DNA of 35,291 bases, taken from contig NZ_QWFZ01000019.1 of the NCBI RefSeq assembly GCF_003576315.1, positions 1 to 35,291 on the forward strand. The letters run 5' to 3'. Made by a program: the position numbers and the translations under genes. Origin of the DNA: Henriciella mobilis. Its GTDB lineage: Bacteria; Pseudomonadota; Alphaproteobacteria; Caulobacterales; Hyphomonadaceae. Shown in pieces: positions 21,532 through 31,100 of this stretch (its first letter is position 1; every line of letters begins with the position of its first letter). The notes under the pieces were generated by a model that did not search any database, had not been told where the DNA came from, and saw only the letters and a list, made by a program, of their open reading frames with translations.

Positions 21532-21843
21532 CTAAACTTTCGGCGCACGCTTCCAGACGAGGTCTGCGCCATCAGGTCTTGGAAAAAGCGCTGCTTGAAC
21601 CGGTTCGGCAAAGGTCGGATCATCGAGGACACATCTGATATAGTCCTTCCCGCCATCACCTTTCGATCGTGCATTCCAGCCAACGCCAAGATCACTGTCT
21701 CCAGCTTTGATAAAATAGTCAGGCGAGTGATCTCCGCGTTTTTTTCGGTTTGGGACAAACCGCACCGAAAGGCACAGAGACAGCGTTGAGATCGAGCCCT
21801 CATACCCCGTCCTGGTGCGTGTGAAGATGCCGATATTTGCCAT
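21532..21843 (-). CDS. DUF736 family protein of conjugative elements
   Basis: A 103-residue protein beginning MANIGIFTRTRTGYEGSI and containing Y-I-R-C-V-L-D-D-P-T-F, both typical of DUF736. The family is small, cytoplasmic and strongly linked to alphaproteobacterial plasmids and integrative elements; its function is unknown. AAGGAG sits seven bases before the ATG. It is the last gene of the traG-to-DUF736 run. The mid-region around residues 25-50 is more divergent than usual. Confidence 0.85.
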   Translation of the reverse strand: MANIGIFTRTRTGYEGSISTLSLCLSVRFVPNRKKRGDHSPDYFIKAGDSDLGVGWNARSKGDGGKDYIRCVLDDPTFAEPVQAALFPRPDGADLVWKRAPKV

Positions 21844-21860
21844 TACATTCTCCTTGGTTT

Positions 21861-22088
21861 TTAGGGCTTCATATCGCGCCGAGCCCGTTTGAACCCGGCA
21901 TCGCTTTCGATAAGCGCGCGCAACATGGATGGAATGAGATCAGCGACGCTCACCTGTTTGCCGTAGGTGCGAGAGTGAACCTCAGCATAATCATTAAGAT
22001 CGCCATGCAATTCGGGCTCTACTGCGACGGACAGTTTAACGGGTGTACGATCAGCAAGCGGGCCGATTTTGAGTTTCGTTCCGGTCAT
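21861..22088 (-). CDS. DUF2274 family protein
   Basis: A 75-residue basic protein (MTGTKLKIGPLADRTPVKLSV, then a helical part with DLIPSMLRALIESD). The sequence suits the DUF2274 family, almost always found directly after trbI, as here, where it abuts the trbI stop. A ribbon-helix-helix-like DNA-binding fold is plausible. Function unknown. Confidence 0.85.
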   Translation of the reverse strand: MTGTKLKIGPLADRTPVKLSVAVEPELHGDLNDYAEVHSRTYGKQVSVADLIPSMLRALIESDAGFKRARRDMKP

Positions 22089-23324
22089 TTAGCCACCTCC
22101 ATAGGGCTGAAGAATAATGTCTTGATGGACAAGGATGCGCAGGCGCCAACCAGGCCGAATTGTTATGGTTGGCTGCACGGCGAGCTGCCTGCGTATAACC
22201 TCATTGCCAACTTGTGACGCGCCATCTTGCGCAGCGTCTCGGAGCGCGCTTGCGATACGGTCATCCTCATCGTCTGAAAGCTCTGCGCCAATGCTGATGA
22301 GGCTTGAAAGCGCAGCGGCTGAGAAGATACGCAGGCTGTGATTGTTGACCCGGTCCTTGAGACCAGCATTTCCACGTCCATCAACGCCAGGTAGGTTTTC
22401 AATACGGATGGAGGTTCCATCCGGCATGATGATCCTATTCCAGACGACCAATGCCCGCGACTGGCCATAAGCGACGACGCTGTCATAGCGGCCAATAATC
22501 CGGCTGCCTTGCGGAATAAGAACGGTCTGCCCGGTGACCGTGTCATAGACCGGCTCAGTGACCTGACCGACAACCTGACCCGGTAGGTCTGAATTAATCG
22601 CCGTGAGCAGCGTTGCTGGAATGACGGTCCCTGCCATGACTTGCCAAGGCGATGCGGGCGTTTCGATTTGATAGGGATTGTAAATTGAGCGGTCCAGTTT
22701 CTCAGCCACAAAGTCAGCTTTACGGTCCTGATAATTTGGATCGCCTCCATACCCCTGCTGCTGCGGTCCGATTTGCAAGGCTTTCAATGCAGCGAACGGG
22801 TCTTGCGCCGCTGCGGGTGCGTATAATCGCGCCGCGGCCTGTTCAACCGATGACCTGTTCTCCGCTGCATTTGTAAAGAACAAGCCACTCTGCCGCGCGG
22901 CTTCGGTGCGCTCGGCCTCACGTTCAATTGCTTCGACTGCAGCATCATCGCGCGGTAGATCGAAAACGACGGATGGTTGCGGATCAAGGCGGCCCTCACG
23001 CTGGGCTTTCAGAATCGGTGCCCCAAGATCGCCCGGTAAGGGCGGACCCAAGATGTCGGGCTTTTGATCGACCTCTGCATAAGAAACAGGTAGGTTCGCC
23101 AGTCCCGCAGCCGTCGGCTTGTTTGCCGTCGAATATAGCTCACGCGCGGGAGCGACTGTATCATTTCGGGACCCACTCATCGCCAATGCAAATGAGCCGA
23201 GCACAATGGCCGAAGCACCGCCCAAGACAACCGCGAGCGCTTTTTTGCTGAACCTGCGGATGGGCGCAGGCGAAGACCTAAGTGCCAGGTCTTGCACTCC
23301 GATAGATGGATCGTTCGGGCTCAT
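22089..23324 (-). CDS. trbI: Conjugal transfer protein TrbI (VirB10-like)
   Basis: A 411-residue VirB10 homologue that spans from the inner membrane to the outer-membrane core of the type IV secretion channel. One membrane segment lies at about 30-50 (ALAVVLGGASAIVLGSFALA). A proline- and alanine-rich periplasmic region precedes the conserved C-terminal domain (VMAGTVIPATLLTAINSDLPG, VLIPQGSRIIGRYDS, LRIFSAAALSSL, IRPGWRLRILVHQDI). It overlaps trbG by four bases. Confidence 0.95.
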   Translation of the reverse strand: MSPNDPSIGVQDLALRSSPAPIRRFSKKALAVVLGGASAIVLGSFALAMSGSRNDTVAPARELYSTANKPTAAGLANLPVSYAEVDQKPDILGPPLPGDLGAPILKAQREGRLDPQPSVVFDLPRDDAAVEAIEREAERTEAARQSGLFFTNAAENRSSVEQAAARLYAPAAAQDPFAALKALQIGPQQQGYGGDPNYQDRKADFVAEKLDRSIYNPYQIETPASPWQVMAGTVIPATLLTAINSDLPGQVVGQVTEPVYDTVTGQTVLIPQGSRIIGRYDSVVAYGQSRALVVWNRIIMPDGTSIRIENLPGVDGRGNAGLKDRVNNHSLRIFSAAALSSLISIGAELSDDEDDRIASALRDAAQDGASQVGNEVIRRQLAVQPTITIRPGWRLRILVHQDIILQPYGGG

Positions 23325-24337
23325 CGCGATGCCATCTGCAGATCATTACGCTCAATACGAACGACGTCTTGGTTTTTCTCTCCCAGGCGCAGCTCAGCCA
23401 TCGCAAACAACCGGTCAACAACATAATAATTGTCCCGCATGCGATAGTTCACGAGCTGGGATTTTCCATCGCGGCCAACAACAAAGAGCGGCGGCGCTTC
23501 GCCTTGATCCAAGCGCGCGGGGAACTGGATGTAGACTTTTCGCCCATCATCAAACACGCGCGACGGTCGCCAGTGTGGCTTGTCTCCGCTGATCTCATAG
23601 CGAAACCGCAATCGGTCGAGTTGCAAGCCAAGCGACGCTGCTGATTTCTCTCCTGATGTCTTGGCCACCGGCGAGCGGCGTACAAGCGGTTGATCAGAGT
23701 AGCGCCATGACACCGCCGCCATATAGGTTTCTCTAAAAGCGTGAAGCTCAAGATGGTAGGCACGCCGTGAAGTCGTGATGATCAGATTGGTTTTAAGCCC
23801 TGCTTGAATCGGTTTGACGAGAATATGGACCTGAGCATGATCACCTGCACCGGACACCGTATCGCCGAGCACCCAACGCACCGTGTCACCGGCTGAGACA
23901 GACATTAGTTCTTCACCCGGTTGTAGGGCGATGTCGGTGACCTGCTCTGGTGCGGTATAGACCTGATAGAGCGCGCCGCGCGTATAAGGGTAGATCTGGA
24001 TTGCGTTCATATAGTTGGCCGGTGACGGCTCGATGGCGGCCGATGCGTTGGCCCGCTCTATGGCCTGATAGGGCTTGAGCGTTTCGGTCTCACCTGCTCC
24101 TGCGAGTTCCTTCGGGGAGATGCCGGGCCCAAATGTTCGGGCCACAAGCGGCGCCTGCGCGACCGGGGTGTCTACGACCTCCGGTCCATCTAAATCAGCG
24201 TCAGATAGATAGACCGCCTCGATAAAGGGTTCATCATCAAGGACAATGTCCGCAGTCTTTGAGTCCATAGTGAATGTCTCACAGCCCGCTAAAGCAGTGG
24301 CTCCGAGAAGGATGGTGAGAAAATGTGTCTTCTTCAT
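23321..24337 (-). CDS. trbG: Conjugal transfer protein TrbG (VirB9-like)
   Basis: A 338-residue VirB9 homologue forming part of the outer-membrane core complex. The N-terminus has a lipoprotein-type signal with lipobox L-A-G-C19, which suggests this copy is lipidated and could serve also as the VirB7-like partner. The conserved region IQIYPYTRGALYQVYTAPEQ and the C-terminal FRYEISGDKPHWRPSRVFDDG are typical. It lies 10 bases after trbF. Confidence 0.94.
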   Translation of the reverse strand: MKKTHFLTILLGATALAGCETFTMDSKTADIVLDDEPFIEAVYLSDADLDGPEVVDTPVAQAPLVARTFGPGISPKELAGAGETETLKPYQAIERANASAAIEPSPANYMNAIQIYPYTRGALYQVYTAPEQVTDIALQPGEELMSVSAGDTVRWVLGDTVSGAGDHAQVHILVKPIQAGLKTNLIITTSRRAYHLELHAFRETYMAAVSWRYSDQPLVRRSPVAKTSGEKSAASLGLQLDRLRFRYEISGDKPHWRPSRVFDDGRKVYIQFPARLDQGEAPPLFVVGRDGKSQLVNYRMRDNYYVVDRLFAMAELRLGEKNQDVVRIERNDLQMASR

Positions 24338-24347
24338 AGAAGCCCCC

Positions 24348-25031
24348 TTAGTTTAAGTCTTTCGACCAGTTGATGCCGTGGACGTAGAGTCCGAGCGGAT
24401 TTTGATGGAGTGTTTCCGCGTCGCGCGGCGCGTCAGAAATGATTGAAAGCGTGGCGGTCCAGTTTTCACGGCCCATCTCTGCGCCGTTGCGGAAGGTGGT
24501 TTCGCGCCAGCGGAGCGTAAAACTATCATCGCTCGCTCGGACAACACTCGACACATCGACCGAGACAGACCGTGTGCCAATCTCAGCAAAAGGATCATTT
24601 TCTTGCGCATATGTGTTCAATGTCGAGGCTGCTCGGTCGGTGGCATAGGCATAGGCCTGCAACCAATTCTGGCGCACGATGATGGGATCAATTGAGACCG
24701 AGCGCGTATTCTTGATGAAGGCCGCCAGATGGTAGGCGATCTGCGCATCTGTTGGCTCGTAGGTTGCGTCGGCAGGGCCGACGGCGCGCACTGCACCTTC
24801 GCTAGATAGCTCAATGACGTAGGGCGTCACATAAGACTGCGTGGAGCGCCAAACGAGACCAGCAGCAAGCATGGCCGACATGGCGATGGCCAGTAAGGCA
24901 GCCAAACGCCAATTCTTGGCCTGTACTCTGGCCGACCCGATTCTGTCATCCCAGGCTTGGGCGGCGCGCTGGTAGGGCGTGACCGGTTCGGGTGTGTCGC
25001 TAAAGGTGTTGGTCTGTCGTTTCCACATCAT
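24348..25031 (-). CDS. trbF: Conjugal transfer protein TrbF (VirB8-like)
   Basis: A 227-residue inner-membrane assembly protein. One membrane helix at about 43-62 follows a cytoplasmic stretch with Y-Q-R-A-A-Q-A-W-D-D-R-I-G-S. The periplasmic VirB8 domain contains YVTPYVIELS and QIAYHLAAFIKNTRS. The first two codons are both Met; ATG at 25028 is equally possible. It lies between trbL and trbG, the normal order. Confidence 0.94.
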   Translation of the reverse strand: MMWKRQTNTFSDTPEPVTPYQRAAQAWDDRIGSARVQAKNWRLAALLAIAMSAMLAAGLVWRSTQSYVTPYVIELSSEGAVRAVGPADATYEPTDAQIAYHLAAFIKNTRSVSIDPIIVRQNWLQAYAYATDRAASTLNTYAQENDPFAEIGTRSVSVDVSSVVRASDDSFTLRWRETTFRNGAEMGRENWTATLSIISDAPRDAETLHQNPLGLYVHGINWSKDLN

Positions 25032-25035
25032 CGGA

Positions 25036-26364
25036 TTAATCCTCTTCGTCTCTTAGTCGCGGTGCTTCGCCTGCACCGGGCCGGTCACCATCGCGAACAG
25101 CGGCGGCTGCCGTCATGCCCGCATCCCGTGTTGATTGGCTGCGGCGGATTCTCTTCGCCCAATCAGGGCCGGACGTATCATTTGCGGGGCTTACGACACG
25201 GGTCGGACCGCCTGTGCCACCCGTCGCCGCAAATGCCGCTTGACCGCCAGTGCGATAGCGCCGCCCAGCATCACCGGTCATGCGCGAGAAGACTCGGGCC
25301 GCAGATTGTCTCGCGGTCGCGAAACCCGCAGCAGCGACACCTCCGGCACCAGACGCAACGCGAGCCACGCCTGCTTTTCCTGAGGTGGCTGATGAAAGTG
25401 CGTATGAGGCCCGTGTGCCACCCGCGACTGATGCGGCAGCTCCAATTGAAGTAGAAGCCGCTCGGCCAGCACCGCCAGCTATACCGCGAGCCATGGAGCC
25501 GCCTGCAACAGCCCCTGCGCCTACCCCAGCGGCTGTACCGATGGCCGCCCCGGCTCCGAGTTGCGGCGCGCCTGAAACAATGCCGGTTGCAATGCCAGGC
25601 CCGAAAATACCGAGAGCCAGCATAGCCAGAGATCCAAGGATGACCGAAGAGGCCTGCTCCAGGGTGACCGCATCGGGTGCAAAGGTCGATGTGATGGATC
25701 CAAAGATTGTTGATCCAATGCCCACAATGATGGCGAGCACCATCAGCTTAATCCCGGATGAGATGACATTGCCGAGAACCCGTTCGGCCAAGAAGGATGT
25801 TTTGTTCCAAAGGGCAAAGGGGATTAGAACAAATCCAGCCAGAGTGGTCAGCTTGAATTCGATGATTGTGATGAAGAGCTGAATGGCCAGAAAGAAGAAG
25901 GCTAGAAGCGTAATAAGCCAGGCAAGGCCAAGAACAAAGATGATTACGAAGTTTTTGAAGAACGCGATTGGCCCGGTCAACTTCGCGATTTCATCCAACA
26001 AGGGGTAAGCCGCATTGTAACCCGTGGCGGCAACAAAGCCCGGCTTCATAATATCATTGGCCGTAATCGTGCCGCCTGTTGCGTTGAGCCCCAATTGCGC
26101 AAAACTCTGAAAAATCACGTCGGCGAGGAAGGCGAAATTGCCAATGATCAGGGCGAAGAAGCCAACATAGAGCACCTTTTTCAGGAACTTGCCGATGACA
26201 TCTGTGTCAGGCCCCATCGCCCAGAACAGCCCTGCCAGTGTGATATCGATTGTTATGAGGGCCGTCGTCAGGAATGCCACATCCGCTTGCAACAACCCGA
26301 ACCCGCTATCGATATAGGTCGAGAAGGTGACAACAAACTGATCGATGACGTTGAGGTCGTTCAT
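25036..26364 (-). CDS. trbL: Conjugal transfer protein TrbL (VirB6-like)
   Basis: A 442-residue polytopic inner-membrane protein with about six hydrophobic segments in the first 260 residues (for example ALIIGNFAFLADVIFQSFAQ and FVIIFVLGLAWLITLLAFFF). A low-complexity Ala/Gly/Ser/Arg-rich cytoplasmic tail follows. TrbL is the VirB6-type channel subunit. It is 12 bases after trbJ. The variable tail is usual for the family. Confidence 0.93.
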   Translation of the reverse strand: MNDLNVIDQFVVTFSTYIDSGFGLLQADVAFLTTALITIDITLAGLFWAMGPDTDVIGKFLKKVLYVGFFALIIGNFAFLADVIFQSFAQLGLNATGGTITANDIMKPGFVAATGYNAAYPLLDEIAKLTGPIAFFKNFVIIFVLGLAWLITLLAFFFLAIQLFITIIEFKLTTLAGFVLIPFALWNKTSFLAERVLGNVISSGIKLMVLAIIVGIGSTIFGSITSTFAPDAVTLEQASSVILGSLAMLALGIFGPGIATGIVSGAPQLGAGAAIGTAAGVGAGAVAGGSMARGIAGGAGRAASTSIGAAASVAGGTRASYALSSATSGKAGVARVASGAGGVAAAGFATARQSAARVFSRMTGDAGRRYRTGGQAAFAATGGTGGPTRVVSPANDTSGPDWAKRIRRSQSTRDAGMTAAAAVRDGDRPGAGEAPRLRDEED

Positions 26365-26376
26365 CCGCTTTGCCCC

Positions 26377-27102
26377 TTAATTGCGCGTGTAGGCGGCACC
26401 GTCACCGCGAAAGCGCTGGTGGCGGATGCGTGCCTGTTCCTCGATAGCCATGCGCCGGGCATGCTCCACTGCAAGCATGCGGTGCTGGGCGGCCATAAGG
26501 TGCTGCATTTGCATTTGTTGCTCGACGCTCAGCGCAATCAGCTGATTGCCCGCTTGATTGACTTGCAGGTTGCCCACCGCTTCCTGGCTTCGATTGACGA
26601 GCGTCGTCAGCGTCTCGCGGGATTCCGCGATCGACGTAACAATGCCGGATTGAACCTGGATCGCATTGCCAAAGGTCTTACGCGCGAGTTTCCATTGATC
26701 GGTCGCGCGCTCCACAATTTCCTGATTTGTGAGGTGTTCATAGCTCTCAGGGAAATTCTCTTCATAACGGCGTTCAGAGGTTGCCACCTCATAGGTGATC
26801 TCATCACCCTTGCGCATAAGAGTATCAATACGCTGCAAAAGACGTTGCAATTCCTGAATGGACGACTGGTCAAGCCGCGCGAGATTTTCAGCAGAATTGA
26901 TCAACATCTGCGCTTCATTTTGCAATTGTTGTATTTGATTGTTGATTTGGTTCAGCGTGTTGACGGCGGTATTGACATTCTGAATGAGATTGGTGGGATC
27001 GATGACGACATCTCCCACGCCAAACAAGGCATCAGCGGGAGGTGCAAAGGTCGCTGAAAGAGCAGCCGCGCCGAGGACGATTGAGATTATTCGGCTGCGC
27101 AT
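26377..27102 (-). CDS. trbJ: Conjugal transfer protein TrbJ (VirB5-like)
   Basis: A 241-residue exported protein with a signal peptide (MRSRIISIVLGAAALSATFA, cleaved after ADA). It is then mostly helical and glutamine/asparagine-rich (VNTLNQINNQIQQLQNEAQM), so a coiled coil is likely. VirB5-type proteins sit at the pilus tip and help contact recipients. ATG at 27102 has GGAGG six bases upstream and is preferred to the frame opening at 27171. It overlaps trbE by 16 bases. Confidence 0.92.
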   Translation of the reverse strand: MRSRIISIVLGAAALSATFAPPADALFGVGDVVIDPTNLIQNVNTAVNTLNQINNQIQQLQNEAQMLINSAENLARLDQSSIQELQRLLQRIDTLMRKGDEITYEVATSERRYEENFPESYEHLTNQEIVERATDQWKLARKTFGNAIQVQSGIVTSIAESRETLTTLVNRSQEAVGNLQVNQAGNQLIALSVEQQMQMQHLMAAQHRMLAVEHARRMAIEEQARIRHQRFRGDGAAYTRN

Positions 27103-29525
27103 GGGACGCCTCCATTGCTGGTTTGAAGGATAAGATCTGCGGCCCAGGAGATGCCTTTGTGTTCGAGCCATGCGGCAGTGAATGCTTCGCCTGCAGCTTG
27201 ATCGGCCAAAAGCTCATCAATGGCTTTTTGATCCTGTTTGGACCCCGCCCCACAAAGTGCCAGACCAATTGGGCCTAGCTCTAAATCAAACAAGCGATTT
27301 CCAGCCGGGCATTGTAGATAATAGTCGCGTTTCGGCGTCGAGCGAGCAATCAGCTCAATCTGACGGGCGTTTAAGCCAAACGCCTCATAGGTCGCTGTCT
27401 GACTTTGTTCTTGCGCCCGCGCATTTGGAAGGAAAATCCGCGTCGGGCAGCTTTCAATCAGCGTTGGCGCAATGGTGCTACCTGAAATATCTGACAGAGA
27501 CTGAGTTGCGAACAGGACAGAGACATTTTTCTTCCGCAGGGTTTTCAACCATTCACGCAGGCGCCCAGAAAACATCGGGTGGTCTAAGAAGACCCAAGCC
27601 TCGTCGAGGACGAGTAAGGTCGGCGCGCCATCAAAGCGAGCTTCCAAGCGGTGGAACAGATAGGAGAGCACGGGCGCAGCAAGGCGCTTATCGTGCATCA
27701 AATGCTCCATTTCGAAGACGGCTAGATCGCCCTGTTTCAAACTGTCATGCTCGGCATCCAGCAGTGCGCCGTATGGACCATCAAGGGTGAAAGGTTGCAG
27801 CGCTTGGCGCAGCTCGGTCGATTGCAGTAGGGCGCAAAAGCCCGTAAGCGTGCGCTGACGCTTCGGCGCGTTTGAGAGGGAAACTAAGGTTTCCCATACT
27901 GCGTCTCGGACCGCCGGCGTCAACTCAACGCCTTCTTGTTTGAAAAGACCCAACAGCCATGTCATAGCGGCAGCGCGTTCGGCTTCATCATCGATGAGCC
28001 CGAGGGGCTGAAACGATAGACCGCCATCTAGGCTAAGGTCATATTCACGCCCGCCCATTGCGAGCATGGCGGCGCGGGCCGAGCGTCCTTTGTCAAAGAC
28101 GAAGACGCGGGCGGCGTTATACTTTCGAAATTGCAGCGCGAGCAGTGACAGGAGTACTGACTTGCCCGCACCCGTCGGGCCAACCACCATTGTATGACCG
28201 ACATCGCCCTGATGTGTCACTAAACGAAAGGGTGTGTTCGAAGACGAGCGCGCCATTAAGAGCGGTGGTCCATCCAAATGTGTGTTGCGTTCCGGGCCTG
28301 CCCAAACGGCGGCGAGCGGTGCCATATGGGCAAGGTTCAGCGTATGGATGAGCGGCAAGCGCACATTGGCGTAGGCGTTCCCGGGATGTGTGCCGAGCCA
28401 GGCATCGACGGCATTGAGTGTTTCGTTGATCGCGGTGAATCCATGTGCGTTGAGCACGCGTTCGATGGCCTTGGCCTGCTCACTTGCAATTTTTGGATCA
28501 CGATGCGTGGTGACAATTGCGGTGGTAAGATAGCCAAACCCAACATGGTCTGCGCCCAATGCCTGAAGCGCTTCATCGACATCAGCAGCTTTATTTTCAG
28601 CGTCGGTATTTACGAGCGCTGCTGGTTCATTCTCCAGGGTCTCTTTCAGAACCGTCACGATTGATTTGCGTTTGGCGAACCATTGTCGGCGATAGCGATT
28701 GAGGGTTTTCTCGGCCTCGGTCTTGTCCATGGGCAGGAAGCGCGTCACCCATCGATAGGAAAATCCAAGATGATTGAGATCGCTTAGCAGCCCTGGCTCA
28801 GTCGCATTTGGAAACCCTTGGAGTGAAATGACACGAAGTGCATGATCGCCGAGGCATGGCGCTAGGCCGCCGGTTAGATCACAATCGGTCAAGAAGCCAT
28901 CTAGATACATTGGGGTTTTTGGCATTCTGACGAGATGGCGCTTGGTCGAGACACAACCATGAAGATATGTCAGCGTCTCGTCATCGCTTAGCCAACTCGC
29001 CTGAGGCATCAACGTTTGAATGAGGTCAAAACTTCGATCTGTGTTGGCTAAAAAGGAAGCCAGCGTATCATTCCAGAAGGCTTCAGGCACTTGCCCTGGA
29101 TCTTCGATCATCAAGTTTTCGACCCGGGCAGCCCGATCAGCAGGTGGCATCCAGCAGAAGGTTAGATAGGAATCGCTCTCAAAGTGGCTGCCTGCTTCAA
29201 GAAACACATTGCGTCTCTCTTCATCGAGCAACCAGCTCGCCGCATCTGGGAATGAACTGTCTGGATATTCTGTCGACGGTCGTCGCTCAGCTTCAAAGAA
29301 CAGCGCCCAACCTGATCCAAACCGGCGAAGCGCATTATTGACCCGCGCGATATAGGCAACAAGCTGCTCTGCGGTCGCGCTTTCAAGATCAGGCCCGCGA
29401 TAGCGACAGGTTCGCTGCAGCGAGCCATCCTTGTTGAGGACCACGCCGGGCGCGACCATAGCCGCCCAATTTAGATAATCTGAAAGCCGTTTAGGACGGC
29501 CACGATACTCCAGCAGATTTAGCAT
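27087..29525 (-). CDS. trbE: Conjugal transfer ATPase TrbE (VirB4-like)
   Basis: An 812-residue ATPase that powers pilus assembly and substrate transport. The N-terminal CagE/TrbE domain begins MLNLLEYRGRPKRLSDYLNW. The P-loop is GPTGAGKS at 449-456, and Walker B lies in LLVLDEAWVFL. RKKNVSVLFATQSLSD follows, as in all VirB4 proteins. ATG at 29525 overlaps the trbD stop and matches the usual TrbE start; the longer frame to 29645 overlaps trbD and is rejected. It looks intact. Confidence 0.97.
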   Translation of the reverse strand: MLNLLEYRGRPKRLSDYLNWAAMVAPGVVLNKDGSLQRTCRYRGPDLESATAEQLVAYIARVNNALRRFGSGWALFFEAERRPSTEYPDSSFPDAASWLLDEERRNVFLEAGSHFESDSYLTFCWMPPADRAARVENLMIEDPGQVPEAFWNDTLASFLANTDRSFDLIQTLMPQASWLSDDETLTYLHGCVSTKRHLVRMPKTPMYLDGFLTDCDLTGGLAPCLGDHALRVISLQGFPNATEPGLLSDLNHLGFSYRWVTRFLPMDKTEAEKTLNRYRRQWFAKRKSIVTVLKETLENEPAALVNTDAENKAADVDEALQALGADHVGFGYLTTAIVTTHRDPKIASEQAKAIERVLNAHGFTAINETLNAVDAWLGTHPGNAYANVRLPLIHTLNLAHMAPLAAVWAGPERNTHLDGPPLLMARSSSNTPFRLVTHQGDVGHTMVVGPTGAGKSVLLSLLALQFRKYNAARVFVFDKGRSARAAMLAMGGREYDLSLDGGLSFQPLGLIDDEAERAAAMTWLLGLFKQEGVELTPAVRDAVWETLVSLSNAPKRQRTLTGFCALLQSTELRQALQPFTLDGPYGALLDAEHDSLKQGDLAVFEMEHLMHDKRLAAPVLSYLFHRLEARFDGAPTLLVLDEAWVFLDHPMFSGRLREWLKTLRKKNVSVLFATQSLSDISGSTIAPTLIESCPTRIFLPNARAQEQSQTATYEAFGLNARQIELIARSTPKRDYYLQCPAGNRLFDLELGPIGLALCGAGSKQDQKAIDELLADQAAGEAFTAAWLEHKGISWAADLILQTSNGGVPCAAE

Positions 29526-29791
29526 GAGAGATACCCCTTGTGTCGAACATGGCGGGTGAGCACTTCCATGAATTTCGGGTCGCGTTTGGCGGCCCAAACA
29601 CAGATCCCGTGGGAGACCATCCAGTAGACAATTCCAACCACCCACATTTGCATGCCAAGACCGAGCGCGGCGGCGAGAGTGCCATTGAGGATTGCGGCCA
29701 TTCTCGGTGCACCGCCGAGCAGAATGACCTCGGTCAGCGACCTGTGAAGTGGCACATTATAGCCGTCAGGAAGCGCAGGCCCGTCTTGCAT
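29519..29791 (-). CDS. trbD: Conjugal transfer protein TrbD (VirB3-like)
   Basis: A 90-residue inner-membrane protein with the VirB3 pattern: polar N-terminus (GYNVPLHRSLTEVILLGGAPR), two adjacent hydrophobic segments (about 30-60), then a charged tail (AAKRDPKFMEVLTRHVRHK). It partners TrbE. It overlaps the trbC stop by one base and trbE by seven. Confidence 0.92.
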   Translation of the reverse strand: MQDGPALPDGYNVPLHRSLTEVILLGGAPRMAAILNGTLAAALGLGMQMWVVGIVYWMVSHGICVWAAKRDPKFMEVLTRHVRHKGYLSC

Positions 29792-30102
29792 TAGAACGTC
29801 GCTCCGCCACCGAATGAGAAGAAGGTAAGAAAGAAGCTGGTGGCCGCGAACGCGATGGAAAGACCAAAGACGATCTGCAATAGCTTACGCATGCCGCCGC
29901 CGCTTTCCCCGAAAGCGAGGCCAAGGCCGGTCAGGATAATCACGATCGTTGCGAGGATCTTGGCAACCGGGCCTTCAATTGATTGAAGGATAGAATCTAG
30001 CGGCCCTTCCCATGGCATACCGGAACCCGCCGCGTGGGCTGGCAATGTAAGAGCAATGGTAATTACGCTGAGCGCCACCACTTTCGAAATGGTCGTCTTC
30101 AT
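29791..30102 (-). CDS. trbC: Conjugal transfer pilin TrbC (VirB2-like)
   Basis: A 103-residue prepilin. The signal peptide ([20 protein letters not shown], ending AHA) is followed by a short polar loop and two hydrophobic helices, ILATIVIILTGLGLAFGE and IVFGLSIAFAATSFFL. P-type pilins of this family are trimmed and cyclised. ATG at 30102 overlaps the trbB stop (ATGA) and has AAAGGA upstream; the longer frame to 30261 is rejected. Confidence 0.93.
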   Translation of the reverse strand: MKTTISKVVALSVITIALTLPAHAAGSGMPWEGPLDSILQSIEGPVAKILATIVIILTGLGLAFGESGGGMRKLLQIVFGLSIAFAATSFFLTFFSFGGGATF

Positions 30103-31100
30103 TGTTTTGTCCTTTCGGGTTTTGAAGATGATGTTGAAGGAACTTCCCGCAGCGGGGCTTGAGCCGGTTTCAGCACGTATCCATCGCCACACTGGCGATC
30201 CAATTTGAGGATGGACTCGACTTGGCGAACGCCGTCCTTGCGCCGAATGAACACCACGCAATCGATTGTCTCGGCGATGAGTTCGTAAGGGACAGTGTGC
30301 GCCACCTCACCGACCAATTGCTCAAGGCGGAAAAGACCAGCTTCGGCAGAATTTGCATGAACAGTTGCGATCCCGCCAGGATGGCCTGTATTCCAGGCTT
30401 TGAGCATGTCTAACGCTTCACCGCCGCGCACTTCCCCAACAATGATCCGGTCAGGTCGCAGTCGCAGCGTCGAGCGCACCAAATCTGAGAGGGTGACCGA
30501 GCCGGGTTGAGTGCGGAGCGCCACCGTATCAGGTGCCGAGCACTGTAGCTCTCTTGTGTCTTCCAACAGGATGACCCGGTCACCTGTCTGAGCAATCTCC
30601 GCGAGCAAAGCATTCGCGAGCGTGGTTTTGCCGGACCCTGTTCCGCCGACGATGAGAATGTTCTCTTTTTCCAAGACAGCCAGCTTGAGAGCAATCGCAT
30701 TTTGCGGGCTCATCACGCCTTCATCGACATAATCGTCTAGGGTAAAGATTCGAGCGGCGGGCTTTCGAATCGAGAAACATGGTTGTTCCGAAACCGGTGG
30801 CAAGACTCCTTCGAACCGCTCGCCCCCTAAGGGGAGTTCTGCAGATATGATGGGGGCCGCGCGTGTAACATCGCGTCCGGTGTGGCTCGCGACCAGACGG
30901 ATGACCCGCTCAACTTCGTGCGGCGAGAGTTCAGAACCTGTGTCTTTGCGCCCTTCCCCGTGGCGTTCAATCCAGAGCCGCCCATCTGGATTGGTCATAA
31001 TCTCAATGACAGTGGGATCGCTCAGCGCATCAGCAATTTGCTCACCAAGCGCAGTTGTCAGCATATCGGCCGTTCGCTCCAAGGCGTTTGCATCACGCAT
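30099..31100 (-). CDS. trbB: Conjugal transfer ATPase TrbB (VirB11-like)
   Basis: A 333-residue hexameric traffic ATPase. Walker A is GGTGSGKT at 152-159; the Asp box ([10 protein letters not shown]), Walker B ([16 protein letters not shown]) and His box ([13 protein letters not shown]) follow. The C-terminal tail after about 300 is unstructured. It works at the cytoplasmic base of the channel with TrbE and TraG. It overlaps the CopG-like gene by eight bases and trbC by four. Confidence 0.97.
   Translation of the reverse strand: MRDANALERTADMLTTALGEQIADALSDPTVIEIMTNPDGRLWIERHGEGRKDTGSELSPHEVERVIRLVASHTGRDVTRAAPIISAELPLGGERFEGVLPPVSEQPCFSIRKPAARIFTLDDYVDEGVMSPQNAIALKLAVLEKENILIVGGTGSGKTTLANALLAEIAQTGDRVILLEDTRELQCSAPDTVALRTQPGSVTLSDLVRSTLRLRPDRIIVGEVRGGEALDMLKAWNTGHPGGIATVHANSAEAGLFRLEQLVGEVAHTVPYELIAETIDCVVFIRRKDGVRQVESILKLDRQCGDGYVLKPAQAPLREVPSTSSSKPERTKQ

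Noticed and set aside
26095..27057. Plus-strand 320-residue open frame over trbL and trbJ
   Set aside because: It lies antisense to two well-supported transfer genes and has no domain motif; long antisense frames are common in GC-rich DNA.
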